This document shows positions 18,454 through 26,573 of a stretch of DNA of 28,645 nt, piece after piece. Position numbers and translations under genes: made by a program. Location: positions 1 to 28,645 of the forward strand of contig CALARM010000506.1 of assembly GCA_937888925.1 (NCBI GenBank), in the 5' to 3' direction. Source of the stretch: an uncultured Synergistia bacterium. GTDB taxonomy: Bacteria > Eremiobacterota > SpSt-956 > JAKJGF01. Within the stretch, counting starts at the first letter, position 1. The number at the start of each line of letters is the position of its first letter. The notes under the pieces are model-generated. The model worked only from the letters and a program-made list of their open reading frames with translations, was not told the origin of the DNA and ran no database searches.

Positions 18454-19170
18454 ATGGAAGTCAATAACGGAAACAATGATATACTTGTAATTATTCCTGC
18501 TTATAATGAAGAAAAAAATATTTCATTCATAATAGAACATATAATTAAAATGGGTTATAAAGTTCTGGTAGTAGATGATTGTTCTTCAGATAACACTGTA
18601 TATATAGCACAAAAAGCTGGAGCTATAATTGTATCTCATTCAATCAATCTCCGCTATGGCGCTGCCATTCAAAGTGGATACAAATATGCATTATCAAGAG
18701 GATATAAATACGTGGTTCAACTAGATGCTGACGGACAGCATAATCCTGAAAATATTCCGGAACTGTTAGCTCCTGTTATAGAAAATAAAGCTGATCTTGT
18801 AATAGGTAGCAGGTTTCTTGGTAAATGTGATTATAAAATTCCATTTGTAAGGAACATTGGAATTAATATATTTTCTTTTTTAACATCTTTTATAATAAAA
18901 CAAAAAATAACTGATCCTACAAGTGGTTATCAGGCTTTAAATGAAAAAGTAATGAAATATTATGTTACAGATTCATTTCCCCATGATTTTCCAGATGCAG
19001 ACGTTATCATAAAAGCACATAAGAAGAACTTTAACATTATGGAAATCCCGGTCCATATGAGTGACAGAAAAAATGGATTTTCTATGCATGAAAAATTTTT
19101 TTCTATTGGATATTACATATTCAAGATGTTTCTTTCAATTTTTATCGAATTATTAACCAGGAAAACGTAA
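18454..19170 (+). CDS. GT2, polyprenyl-phosphate sugar synthase-like (DPM1 type)
   Basis: The 238-residue protein starts LVIIPAYNEEKNI and has VVDDCSSDNT, RYGAAIQSGYKYAL, LDADGQHNPE (90-99, metal-binding DAD), GSRFLG and the substrate-side ITDPTSGYQALN. This is the classic set of dolichol- and undecaprenyl-phosphate glucose/mannose synthases, which load a sugar on the lipid carrier on the inner membrane face. A weakly hydrophobic C-terminus (YYIFKMFLSIFIELL) may associate with the membrane. The next gene, 7 bases on, encodes a DUF2304 protein; this GT2-DUF2304 pair is a recurrent combination in cell-surface loci. Its product may feed the DUF2142 protein upstream (inference). A clear ribosome site is not visible. 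Confidence 0.88.
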   Translation: MEVNNGNNDILVIIPAYNEEKNISFIIEHIIKMGYKVLVVDDCSSDNTVYIAQKAGAIIVSHSINLRYGAAIQSGYKYALSRGYKYVVQLDADGQHNPENIPELLAPVIENKADLVIGSRFLGKCDYKIPFVRNIGINIFSFLTSFIIKQKITDPTSGYQALNEKVMKYYVTDSFPHDFPDADVIIKAHKKNFNIMEIPVHMSDRKNGFSMHEKFFSIGYYIFKMFLSIFIELLTRKT

Positions 19171-19177
19171 AGGATTA

Positions 19178-19552
19178 ATGAAAATTATGCCTGCAGTACA
19201 AAAAACATTTATTTTACTGATAATATTTCTGGTATTTGTAACAGTTATATATTTTATCAGAACGAAACAATTAAAGGAAGAGTATTCGTGGATATGGTTT
19301 TTACTAACCTTATCAATGCTAATAGTAATAATAAAACTGGATATTTTAATTAAAATCTGTAATATTTTAGAGATAAAAACCCCGGCCTTTCTCTGTATAT
19401 TTATAACAATTATATTCTTATTATTACTCTGCATTCAATATTCTACTGTAATATCTAGACATAAAACAGACATCAAAAATCTTGTTCAAAAAATTGCCTT
19501 GCTGGAGAATAAAATAGATGAAACTTATGATAATAAAAATACAAATGAATAA
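19178..19552 (+). CDS. DUF2304 small membrane protein
   Basis: The 124-residue protein has three membrane helices (about 9-27, 40-58, 68-88), the short RTKQLKEEYSWIWFLLTL stretch after helix 1 and ISRHKTDIKNLVQKIALLENK at the C-terminus, the pattern of DUF2304. Members sit directly after DPM1-like GT2 genes, as here, and are thought to anchor or assist that enzyme; no catalytic residues are evident. AAGGA at 19170-19174 lies 3 bases from the chosen ATG; an in-frame ATG at 19187 has the more usual spacing of about 12 bases and would shorten it by three residues. Confidence 0.82.
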   Translation: MKIMPAVQKTFILLIIFLVFVTVIYFIRTKQLKEEYSWIWFLLTLSMLIVIIKLDILIKICNILEIKTPAFLCIFITIIFLLLLCIQYSTVISRHKTDIKNLVQKIALLENKIDETYDNKNTNE

Positions 19553-19609
19553 GTATGAAATGATTATACCTGTTTCTAAGATTTACAGAGGTTAACAAAT
19601 TATTAACAT

Positions 19610-20461
19610 ATGTATGAAATTTCTGTGATAATGTCTATCTACAAAGAAAAAGAACATATACTGAAAAGATCCATAGAATCCATTCTAAATCAGAGCTTCC
19701 GGAATTTTGAATTTATTATCGTAATTGATAATCCGGATAATAAAGAAGCTATAACATTAATTAAAAAATATGCCACTCAGGACAGTCGTATAAAATTACA
19801 TATAAACGTCTGTAATAAAGGTATAGGAGCCAGTTTAAATAAAGGAATAAATCTATCACGCGGAAAATATATTGCCAGGCAGGATGCAGATGACGAATCT
19901 CTGCCGGAAAGGTTTGAAAAACAGATAAAAATCTTCAGGGAAAACCATGACATTGATGTGGTAGGAACAGGACTTGAATATATAGATGAAAATGGAAATA
20001 CTATAATGAAGAGATATTATAAAGAAAAAGTAATGAATCAAATCAAACGATACTCTCCCCTGGCACATCCTACGGTATTAAATAAAAAAGAAATTTTCGA
20101 AAAATATGGTTATTATAATAAATATAATAATGTTAAAGGTGTGGAAGATTATGACCTGTGGTGCAGATGGTATTTAAAAGGTGTAACGTTTTATAATATT
20201 AAAGAAATACTGTATAAATACTATCAGAGCAGTGATAATGTAAAGAACAAACATACAAAACTGCAATTATGGAACACTATTAAAACAAAGTTTAAATATT
20301 GTTTACAATTACATTATGGAATTATAGATTATCTGTATCTTTTCTGTGAAATATGTGTTCTCCTCCTGCTACCAGATAAATTAATAACCGGATTATTTTA
20401 TATTATTACAAGGGAATGCAGTAAATTTCAGATGAAAATCCACATGCAGAAACACCAGTAA
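19610..20461 (+). CDS. GT2 family glycosyltransferase
   Basis: The 283-residue protein has an N-terminal GT2 fold: EISVIMSIYKEKEHI, SILNQSFRNFEFIIVID, NKGIGASLNKGI, the acidic QDADD (91-95) and HPTVLNKKEIFEKYG followed by VEDYDLWCRW, which carries the catalytic acidic pair in this subgroup (WcaA/EpsE-like). The last 60 residues contain a hydrophobic segment (YLYLFCEICVLLLLPD) that probably ties it to the membrane. It likely adds a sugar to the lipid-linked oligosaccharide in the cytoplasm. A 57-base gap separates it from the DUF2304 gene and no proper ribosome site is seen; AGAGG lies rather far upstream. Confidence 0.87.
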   Translation: MYEISVIMSIYKEKEHILKRSIESILNQSFRNFEFIIVIDNPDNKEAITLIKKYATQDSRIKLHINVCNKGIGASLNKGINLSRGKYIARQDADDESLPERFEKQIKIFRENHDIDVVGTGLEYIDENGNTIMKRYYKEKVMNQIKRYSPLAHPTVLNKKEIFEKYGYYNKYNNVKGVEDYDLWCRWYLKGVTFYNIKEILYKYYQSSDNVKNKHTKLQLWNTIKTKFKYCLQLHYGIIDYLYLFCEICVLLLLPDKLITGLFYIITRECSKFQMKIHMQKHQ

Positions 20462-20480
20462 AAATTAAAGAAACATCCGG

Positions 20481-21263
20481 ATGGGAGGGAGTGGAATTAA
20501 AAATCTAAAAATAACCGTTATAACACCATCATTAAATCAGGGACATTTTATCGAACAAACCATTCAGAGCGTCTTAAGTCAAAATTATCCTGATCTGGAA
20601 TATATCATAATAGATGGAGGATCAACAGATAATACACCTGATATTATTCAAAAATATAAAAATAAAATAACATATATCTCTGAAAAAGATAACGGACAGA
20701 CAGAAGCAATCAATAAAGGGCTCAGAATGTCTTCAGGCGACATAATCACTTATCTGAACTCTGATGATCTGTATTTGCCTGATACATTAACGCATATTAA
20801 TTCTTTCTTTAAGCTAAATCCTTATGCAAAATGGGTTACAGGAGATTATATCATCATAGATGAGAAGAATAAAAAAATCCAATCTTTTGTAGTTACATAT
20901 AAAAGATTACTGAGATTTATACCAACATTCACAATGTTATCCTTCACTAATTTTGTAGTTCAATCAAGTACCTTCTGTAGAAGAGAAGTTATCGATGAAA
21001 CAGGTTTTTTTGATGTTTCGTTAGATTATGCTATGGACTATGATTACTGGTTAAGAATAATAAAACAATATCCTTTATACGTTATAAATAAACCACTTTC
21101 TGCTTTTAGAATTCATAAATCATCAAAAAGCAGTTGTAAATATCAAATGCAATTCAAAGAAGATTTATATATCTCTACAAAACATAGTAATAATAAATTA
21201 ATACATGTAATGCATAAAATTCATAATCACTTAATTGTGTTATCTTATAAATTATTAAAATAA
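20481..21263 (+). CDS. GT2 family glycosyltransferase (WcaA/PGL2-like)
   Basis: The 260-residue protein has KITVITPSLNQGHFIEQTI, YIIIDGGSTDNT, SEKDNGQTEAINKG, the donor/metal site LNSDD (92-96), VQSSTFCRREV and the late acidic YAMDYDYWLRI. This is the soluble GT2 type common in capsule and O-antigen loci. The predicted start is odd: the first codons after ATG 20481 read like a ribosome site (GGGAGGGAG), and the family normally begins near residue 9-10. Initiation at a downstream ATT (20496) using that site is possible, but non-standard. No ribosome site precedes ATG 20481. The gap to the next gene is 12 bases. Confidence 0.86.
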   Translation: MGGSGIKNLKITVITPSLNQGHFIEQTIQSVLSQNYPDLEYIIIDGGSTDNTPDIIQKYKNKITYISEKDNGQTEAINKGLRMSSGDIITYLNSDDLYLPDTLTHINSFFKLNPYAKWVTGDYIIIDEKNKKIQSFVVTYKRLLRFIPTFTMLSFTNFVVQSSTFCRREVIDETGFFDVSLDYAMDYDYWLRIIKQYPLYVINKPLSAFRIHKSSKSSCKYQMQFKEDLYISTKHSNNKLIHVMHKIHNHLIVLSYKLLK

Positions 21264-21275
21264 AGACGACTTTTT

Positions 21276-22427
21276 ATGAAAATTCTATACGATCATCAAA
21301 TATTCAGCTATCAGAAATTGGGAGGAGCTTCACGATATTTTTATGAACTGATGAATGAATTCAGTAATATTGAAGAGATTGATTTCCATCTGGCCATATT
21401 TTATTCGGATAATGAATATCTGAAAAATGCTGCTTTTATGAAATGTAGAGATTTAATGAAGAATATACAATTTAATGAACGAATCAGATTATTTAAAATT
21501 TTTTTTATATATTTAATAAATAAATGGATCAGTAAAAAATTAATCTGTAAGGAAAACTATGATATCTTTCATCCTACTTTCTATGATCCTTATTTTTATC
21601 CTCTTACAAAGCCTTTTGTCTTAACTATACTGGATATGATACCTGAAAATTTTCCTGATATGTTTTCTTCCAGATGTCTGTATTCCAGATTTATAACCAA
21701 TAAGTGGATAAAAGCAAAAAAAATACTGGCACAGAAAGCCAGTAAAATCATTGCTATTTCAGAACATACTAAAAAAGACATTATAAAATTTTATGGTATT
21801 GATGAGAAAAAAATAGAAGTTATATATTTAGGTAATTCATTAAAACAATCTAACACCTTAATTTCTCATACTATTACACTACCAGATAAATATGTACTTT
21901 TTGTCGGCGCCAGAAGTCGTTATAAAAATTTTGATAATTTTATAAAAGCAATGGAAAAAATATTAAAAAACTATAAAAAGTTAAATATAGTCTGTACAGG
22001 TGGAGGAAAATTTACTTCAGAAGAAATTAAATTATTTATAAAACTTGGTATTAACGATAGAATTCATCAATACAGCGTTAATGATGATATATTAGGAATT
22101 ATATATAAACATGCCATTGCTTTAGTTTTCCCATCTCTTTATGAAGGTTTTGGGCTACCTGTTATAGAAGCTTTTTCCTGTGGTTGTCCTGTCGTATTGA
22201 ACAATTCAAGTTGTTTTCCTGAAATAGCAGGAGACGGAGCAATATACTTTGATGGAAATGATATAGAATCAATACAAAATATTATAGAAAAAGTGCTTTA
22301 TGATGAAGCGCTCAGAGAAGAACTTATTTGCAAAGGCAGGGAAAGAGCTAAAGTATTTACCTGGGAAAATACTGGCAGAAAAACTTTTTCTTTGTATAAA
22401 AATACAGTAAAACAGGGCCGGGTATAA
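21276..22427 (+). CDS. GT4 family glycosyltransferase (mannosyltransferase-like)
   Basis: The 383-residue GT-B enzyme begins ILYDHQIFSYQKLGGASRYF, a start typical of MtfB-like GT4 transferases in O-antigen loci. It continues with AISEHTKKDI, VLFVGARSRYKNFD, and the E-x7-E donor signature EGFGLPVIE (290-298), followed by GCPVVLNNSSCFPEIAGDGA. Retaining transfer of a hexose, perhaps mannose, to the nascent glycan in the cytoplasm is the likely role. It is the last gene of the long plus-strand run; a strong terminator follows 110 bases later. Confidence 0.88.
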   Translation: MKILYDHQIFSYQKLGGASRYFYELMNEFSNIEEIDFHLAIFYSDNEYLKNAAFMKCRDLMKNIQFNERIRLFKIFFIYLINKWISKKLICKENYDIFHPTFYDPYFYPLTKPFVLTILDMIPENFPDMFSSRCLYSRFITNKWIKAKKILAQKASKIIAISEHTKKDIIKFYGIDEKKIEVIYLGNSLKQSNTLISHTITLPDKYVLFVGARSRYKNFDNFIKAMEKILKNYKKLNIVCTGGGKFTSEEIKLFIKLGINDRIHQYSVNDDILGIIYKHAIALVFPSLYEGFGLPVIEAFSCGCPVVLNNSSCFPEIAGDGAIYFDGNDIESIQNIIEKVLYDEALREELICKGRERAKVFTWENTGRKTFSLYKNTVKQGRV

Positions 22428-22449
22428 AATCCACGGAGAGTATAAGATA

Positions 22450-22478
22450 GGAGTTTACACAAAATCTATGACACTACC
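22450..22478. mobile_element. Possible solitary IS256-type terminal repeat
   Basis: GAGTTTACACAAAATCTATG (22451-22470) followed by ACACTACC resembles the end of IS256-family elements, whose right ends often read TTTACACA...GACA. No transposase or second end is visible nearby, so it would be a relic. It lies just after the last glycan gene. The resemblance is from memory and unverified. Confidence 0.3.
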
Positions 22479-22490
22479 CACATGCCATGT

Positions 22491-22509
22491 TCCACTGCAG
22501 AAGTCAGTG
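22491..22509. other. Small inverted repeat between the glycan operon and its terminator
   Basis: CCACTG and CAGTGG form a 6-bp stem around a 7-base loop just upstream of the main terminator. It has no T run and its role is unknown. Confidence 0.3.
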
Positions 22510-22536
22510 GGATTTCCCGGCGATTGTAAAGATATT

Positions 22537-22575
22537 ACGGGGGTGAAAATTACCATATTTCACCCCGTTTTTTTT
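22537..22575. terminator. Bidirectional intrinsic terminator between convergent genes
   Basis: ACGGGGGTGAAA at 22537-22548 pairs with TTTCACCCCGT at 22558-22568 (one G bulged), with a 9-base loop, followed by eight T from 22568. It stops the plus-strand glycan operon. The minus-strand PLD-like gene ends within the T run, so the hairpin lies directly after its stop codon; for that strand the terminal U run is weaker. Confidence 0.88.
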
Positions 22576-24859
22576 ACTCTATAGTTATATTACCATATAC
22601 GAGTGAAGGCTTTTCTGCCTTTAGCTTAAAAGCCTCCATATCTCGTTCACTGTAGAATTTCTTCAATGCAGAAAGCCTTGCACTTCCTTCGTGAAATCCT
22701 TCATTCTTTAATCTTTCTATTTCTTCCCGTATATCTTTTCTTGTTTCTACAATATTATTTACTATAGCACCGTAATTTTTCTCATTCCTCTCTATGAGCT
22801 TAAATACTTCTCCAATAAGCTCTTTCCTGCGTTCTTCATTTGTTAAGGGTTCACCATATTCAGGGTTATAGCCTGTATAAGAGCTGTTAAATTTCAGACT
22901 TTCTTTTTCCCATAGCTCAATAAAACTCTTTTTATATTCATCTCTGCGTTCAACAGTTTCTGCAATTTCAGGTTCTACAGAAGCCATAACAGATGTTCCC
23001 AGATTTTTATTCAACCCTCTGTCATTTAGATTAGTATTACCTGTTACTAAAACCCTGTCTGTGACAATCATCTGAGAGTGAACTTTTCTGTCACATGCCG
23101 GTTCTGCACCATTCAGAATAGCCCAGTGAACAGGTATTCCGGCATCTTCCAGGAGCATACAGGCTTCCATATTACTCTCTGAAGGTTCCAGCACTATTCT
23201 TACATCAAATTTTTTTCCCTGCTGATCCATAATCTTTTTCTTATCTATAATCAGTTTTGCCATATCTTTTGATAAAGAAGAGAAAGGACCATAAAGAAAT
23301 TCTTCAGCGCTGTTTATAGCATGAAGAACAATCCCCTGTATTTCTGCCTGAGAAGAAGCAACTGTTAAGGTATGAACACCGGTATTTTTCCCTTCCGGTA
23401 ATTTTATGTCCTTCAGGCATGTAAGATTTTTTTCAGAAGTCAATTGTTGAAAACACTGTTGAAATCTGTCTGCTATTCTTTTCCTTCCTCCGTCTTTAAG
23501 CCGAAATGTAATTTCCGGGTCGTCACTCATAAGATTTGCCTGAAATTTTGCTTCATTTAAACCGCTATAGCCGTACAATGTTACTATATCATCTATAGAG
23601 GGTCCGTATTTTTTAAGTTCTTCAATAATACGAATAACCTTATCAGGAGTATTTTCAGCAGATTCTATATATGCCTGACTTTCCGGTGGAAGAAGAGAAG
23701 TAAGAAAATGTCGAAAACCTTCTGATGAAAGGAAAATATTACATCTTTCCTTTTTACTGCCAGTGGTTTTAAAACCTGTAGTCAACACTTCAAAATCCTC
23801 TTTACCTAAAACCTCTTCCATAGATTTTCCGGAAGAAACCTTTACATCTTTTGCAAATTTCTCTGTAATTATTTTTGCTGCAGGGCCTTCTATAACCATA
23901 CCGTAATCTATATTCTCCCCTGACCTTTCCTCTACGTTCATTCCGCTGATTAATACCTTTTCCCCCGCTCTTAACAATTTCCTGTGAGCCAGATCGGTAA
24001 TATCATTTTTTTCGGTCACACAGATACCGCAGTCAGTCCCATCTGTTTCTTTTAAAAGAGCTTCTATAGTTTTAAGACACCTATAAAAACTGGAAGCATC
24101 TGCATCTCCAAATCTTTCATAGATAAATCCTTCTCCCGGGTTAACTATTACCCTTATCTTATGTCCTGCCCTGGCTGCTTTACCGATCTTTTCATATATA
24201 CGGGAATCTTCTAAAAGATAATACTGAATATCTATTTCCTGAGGCGGTGTACCGGGTTTTATATCCAGCAGACGATTCATTTCTTTCCATATTTCTTCAT
24301 TTTCAAGTGTTACCAGATTATTTCCCCTGATTTTCACAGCATCATCATCAGAAGCAAGCTTATTATAATAAGTTCCTGTTTTCTTTAACCCTGATTGAGT
24401 AACAGGAAAACTTACAGTATGAAAATATTTTGCTACATCTTCAGGAACAGGTGAAATTTGTTGACTGAATTTCTGGAAAAAAAGGTGTTTTATCTCACTT
24501 TCAAGTTGTTCTATCTTTTTTCTTATTTTAAGTATTTCTACATGATTGGCATAAAGCTCTTCCCCGCCAAGATACACCGTATTCCAGCCATGAAGGGATT
24601 CGTGAATAGATTCAATATACTCCATACGGTCATTTAATTCTTTTATTTCACTTCTTTTCTGCTTTATAAGAGAATCAATAAATCCTGGATTAAGTGCAGA
24701 CGTTTCTTCAGATAATTTTCTGAAATTTCCACTGAAGGTATTTACAGTGTCTTCACATGAAGACATAATAAAACTATCAGGCCTCTGTGGCATAATATTT
24801 TTATTAATACCTGTAATGAAAGGCCTGTTAAAACTGATGTTAGATAAAGCTGTTATCAT
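22574..24859 (-). CDS. Phospholipase D-like protein with two degenerate HKD motifs
   Basis: The 761-residue protein has two PLD-fold halves. The first (about 190-335) contains H292-R-K294 and, after the usual spacing, GMN, but the Asp of HxK-x4-D is Gly299. The second (about 500-640) has H594-S-Q596 with Asp601 kept and GNTN at 607-610 then DRG, so its Lys is lost. Each half therefore lacks a different HKD residue; the His pair needed for the phospho-enzyme mechanism remains. The N-terminus (60-150) and C-terminus (660-745) are helical and charged. No signal peptide or membrane helix is seen. Activity on lipid, nucleic acid or no substrate cannot be decided. ATG 24859 has AGGAGGT 7 bases upstream and a good promoter; it is a stand-alone gene, less AT-rich than the glycan block. 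Confidence 0.75.
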   Translation of the reverse strand: MITALSNISFNRPFITGINKNIMPQRPDSFIMSSCEDTVNTFSGNFRKLSEETSALNPGFIDSLIKQKRSEIKELNDRMEYIESIHESLHGWNTVYLGGEELYANHVEILKIRKKIEQLESEIKHLFFQKFSQQISPVPEDVAKYFHTVSFPVTQSGLKKTGTYYNKLASDDDAVKIRGNNLVTLENEEIWKEMNRLLDIKPGTPPQEIDIQYYLLEDSRIYEKIGKAARAGHKIRVIVNPGEGFIYERFGDADASSFYRCLKTIEALLKETDGTDCGICVTEKNDITDLAHRKLLRAGEKVLISGMNVEERSGENIDYGMVIEGPAAKIITEKFAKDVKVSSGKSMEEVLGKEDFEVLTTGFKTTGSKKERCNIFLSSEGFRHFLTSLLPPESQAYIESAENTPDKVIRIIEELKKYGPSIDDIVTLYGYSGLNEAKFQANLMSDDPEITFRLKDGGRKRIADRFQQCFQQLTSEKNLTCLKDIKLPEGKNTGVHTLTVASSQAEIQGIVLHAINSAEEFLYGPFSSLSKDMAKLIIDKKKIMDQQGKKFDVRIVLEPSESNMEACMLLEDAGIPVHWAILNGAEPACDRKVHSQMIVTDRVLVTGNTNLNDRGLNKNLGTSVMASVEPEIAETVERRDEYKKSFIELWEKESLKFNSSYTGYNPEYGEPLTNEERRKELIGEVFKLIERNEKNYGAIVNNIVETRKDIREEIERLKNEGFHEGSARLSALKKFYSERDMEAFKLKAEKPSLVYGNITIE

Positions 24860-24895
24860 GATTATTACCTCCTGAATAATATTTTATTTATTAAT

Positions 24896-24924
24896 CTTAT
24901 AAAAATATAAAATAGAAAGGTAAA
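24896..24924 (-). promoter_or_regulatory. Sigma70-type promoter for the PLD-like gene
   Basis: On the minus strand TTTACC (24924-24919) and TATAAG (24901-24896) are separated by 17 bp, about 37 bases before the start codon. The ribosome site AGGAGGT (24873-24867) lies between. Confidence 0.5.
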
Positions 24925-25061
24925 ACATGAAAGTAACATGGCGGTAACAATTTCTCATGAAGGATATTCCGGAGTTTATTAAAAATAAAAATCTATAACA
25001 TTTTCGATAGTCTGCGGAAAAGCATCGACTGATTAACGTTTCTTCTATGCACAGATAATTC

Positions 25062-25090
25062 TTTTTATTCATATAAATTTATGTTATAAT
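25062..25090 (+). promoter_or_regulatory. Probable promoter of the coiled-coil/lipoprotein pair
   Basis: A perfect TATAAT at 25085-25090 lies 29 bases before the ATG. The -35 region at 17 bp (TTTTTA) is poor. AAAGGAG at 25104-25110 provides the ribosome site. Confidence 0.45.
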
Positions 25091-25119
25091 TATAAAAACA
25101 TTGAAAGGAGAAATATTTA

Positions 25120-25539
25120 ATGTCAGATGAAATTTTAAATAAAATACTTGAAAAATTAGATATACTTGAAAAAGGACAGGATGAATTAAGGGTTGAAATC
25201 GCTAAAGGACAGAATGAATTAAGGGCTGAAATCGCTAAAGGACAGGATGAATTAAGGGTTGAAATCGCTAAAGGACAGGATGAATTACGTAATGATTTCA
25301 ACAGCTTTAGAGAAGAAACAAATAAACGTCTGGATAGAGTGGAATTTGAATTTATAGACACAAGGATTACAATAAAAAAAGAGATAATACCTGTAATAAA
25401 TATCATGGCAGAAAATCAAAAAATTATGTTCAACCATGTAACCAATCTGACTACAACGATGGAAGACCTGAAACAGGAGGTAACTGCTATAGGACACAGA
25501 GTAAGAGAACATGAAGAAAAACTGGAAACCTTATTGTGA
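25120..25539 (+). CDS. Small coiled-coil protein with 11-residue repeats
   Basis: The 139-residue protein is almost entirely helical. Residues 18-61 are four copies of an 11-residue unit (KGQDELRVEIA and variants), a hendecad pattern typical of straight or slightly right-handed coiled coils. The C-terminal part (about 100-139) returns to heptads (MEDLKQEVTAIGHRVREHEEKLETLL). There is no signal peptide, membrane segment or known enzyme motif, so it is probably a cytoplasmic oligomer or scaffold. AAAGGAG with 9-base spacing supports the ATG. Its stop overlaps the GTG start of the following lipoprotein gene, so the two are translated together. The copy number of the underlying 33-bp repeats may vary between strains. 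Confidence 0.72.
   Translation: MSDEILNKILEKLDILEKGQDELRVEIAKGQNELRAEIAKGQDELRVEIAKGQDELRNDFNSFREETNKRLDRVEFEFIDTRITIKKEIIPVINIMAENQKIMFNHVTNLTTTMEDLKQEVTAIGHRVREHEEKLETLL
25171..25302 (+). repeat. 33-bp tandem coding repeats
   Basis: Three near-identical 33-bp units begin at 25171, 25204 and 25237 (they differ at a few bases), followed by a fourth, diverged unit at 25270. Units keep the frame and encode the hendecads of the coiled-coil protein. Confidence 0.9.
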
Positions 25540-26573
25540 TACCGCAATATTTTCACTTCTCTGCAATATCTTATGTTCATAAAAAAATCATATTATTATT
25601 TATAATATTATATATCATATCAGGCTGTAAATTCACTCAAAGCACTCCCACTCCCACACCTTCGTCTGTACCAACCTTTACACCCGTCCCTCCCACACCT
25701 TTACCTGTTCATTTCTATCAGACAGGTACTATAATTAAATTTGACAGAAATGGAAATGGGAGGAATTTTTTTGTCTCAGGGTGGAGTGAACCGGAAGAAG
25801 GTTTTACGCGGACATGTGAGAAAAAGGCAGAACTGGTTTTTCAGATAAATCAGGAAGAAATAACATGTGATGTTATTATGCGGGTTAATCTTGAACCGGA
25901 TATAGCAAAAGGTAAGAGACAGAGGGTTTATATATATGCAAACAGCAGGAAAATCGGGGAATGGAATGTCTCTTCACCGGGTGAATATAAGATTATTATA
26001 CCTGAAGTGAGCTTGATGGATCCTCTCCTGAGAATAACCTTTGAATTACCTGATGCATTTTCTTCGAATAGTCAGAGTATGGGAGACAAACTGCCTGTAT
26101 CTGGCATCAGGGTAAAAGACATGATATTAACGGAAATATACCGCCCCGGTGAACAGATCAGCTTTATTAAAGACGGAAACGGAGATTTTTACAAAGGCCA
26201 GGGATGGAGTAATGGTGAAGATAATTTTACATGGACAGGCGGGAAAAAAGCTGAAGTAAATATACCTGCCGGTGATATCAAAGGAAAACTCATCCTGAAG
26301 GTCTTTACAGGAGGCCTTTATAATCCGGGGAAACTTGAGGCACAGAGAGTGAATGTTTATGTTAATGGCAATAAAATCGGTCAATGGATTGTCAGAGATA
26401 AAATGGAATATACAATCACATTGCCGGAAGGTTCTATTATAAAGAATAATATAAATATTGTATTTGACCTCCCTGATGCAACTGTGCCGGGGAAGATCGG
26501 ATTACCCGGCAATGATGGCAGAACACTGGGATTATGTGTGGAATATATTATGCTGGAAGCAGTTCAGAAATAA
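25536..26573 (+). CDS. Lipoprotein with Pro/Thr linker and two tandem beta domains
   Basis: The 345-residue protein begins with a Lys-containing N-region, a hydrophobic core and the lipobox IISGC (Cys31), so it is predicted to be lipid-anchored. A Pro/Thr-rich linker (about 36-56) leads to two related beta domains (about 58-190 and 193-343). Each has FDRNGNG or IKDGNG, then GWS(E/N) with an aromatic-rich strand, KKAE, a V(Y/N)(I/V)Y segment with a K-IG-W element, and a FELPDA/FDLPDA strand near the end. These resemble C-terminal domains (DUF7024-like, from memory) of membrane glycosyltransferases, suggesting a glycan-related surface role. The start is GTG 25536 overlapping the upstream TGA (GTGA); ribosomal re-initiation probably sets expression. 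Its tail overlaps the convergent SDR gene by 10 bases. Confidence 0.75.
   Translation: MIPQYFHFSAISYVHKKIILLFIILYIISGCKFTQSTPTPTPSSVPTFTPVPPTPLPVHFYQTGTIIKFDRNGNGRNFFVSGWSEPEEGFTRTCEKKAELVFQINQEEITCDVIMRVNLEPDIAKGKRQRVYIYANSRKIGEWNVSSPGEYKIIIPEVSLMDPLLRITFELPDAFSSNSQSMGDKLPVSGIRVKDMILTEIYRPGEQISFIKDGNGDFYKGQGWSNGEDNFTWTGGKKAEVNIPAGDIKGKLILKVFTGGLYNPGKLEAQRVNVYVNGNKIGQWIVRDKMEYTITLPEGSIIKNNINIVFDLPDATVPGKIGLPGNDGRTLGLCVEYIMLEAVQK

Noticed and set aside
24884..25072. 62-residue minus-strand frame in the intergenic region
   Set aside because: It overlaps the promoter of the PLD-like gene, has no clear ribosome site, and its composition looks like random AT-rich translation.
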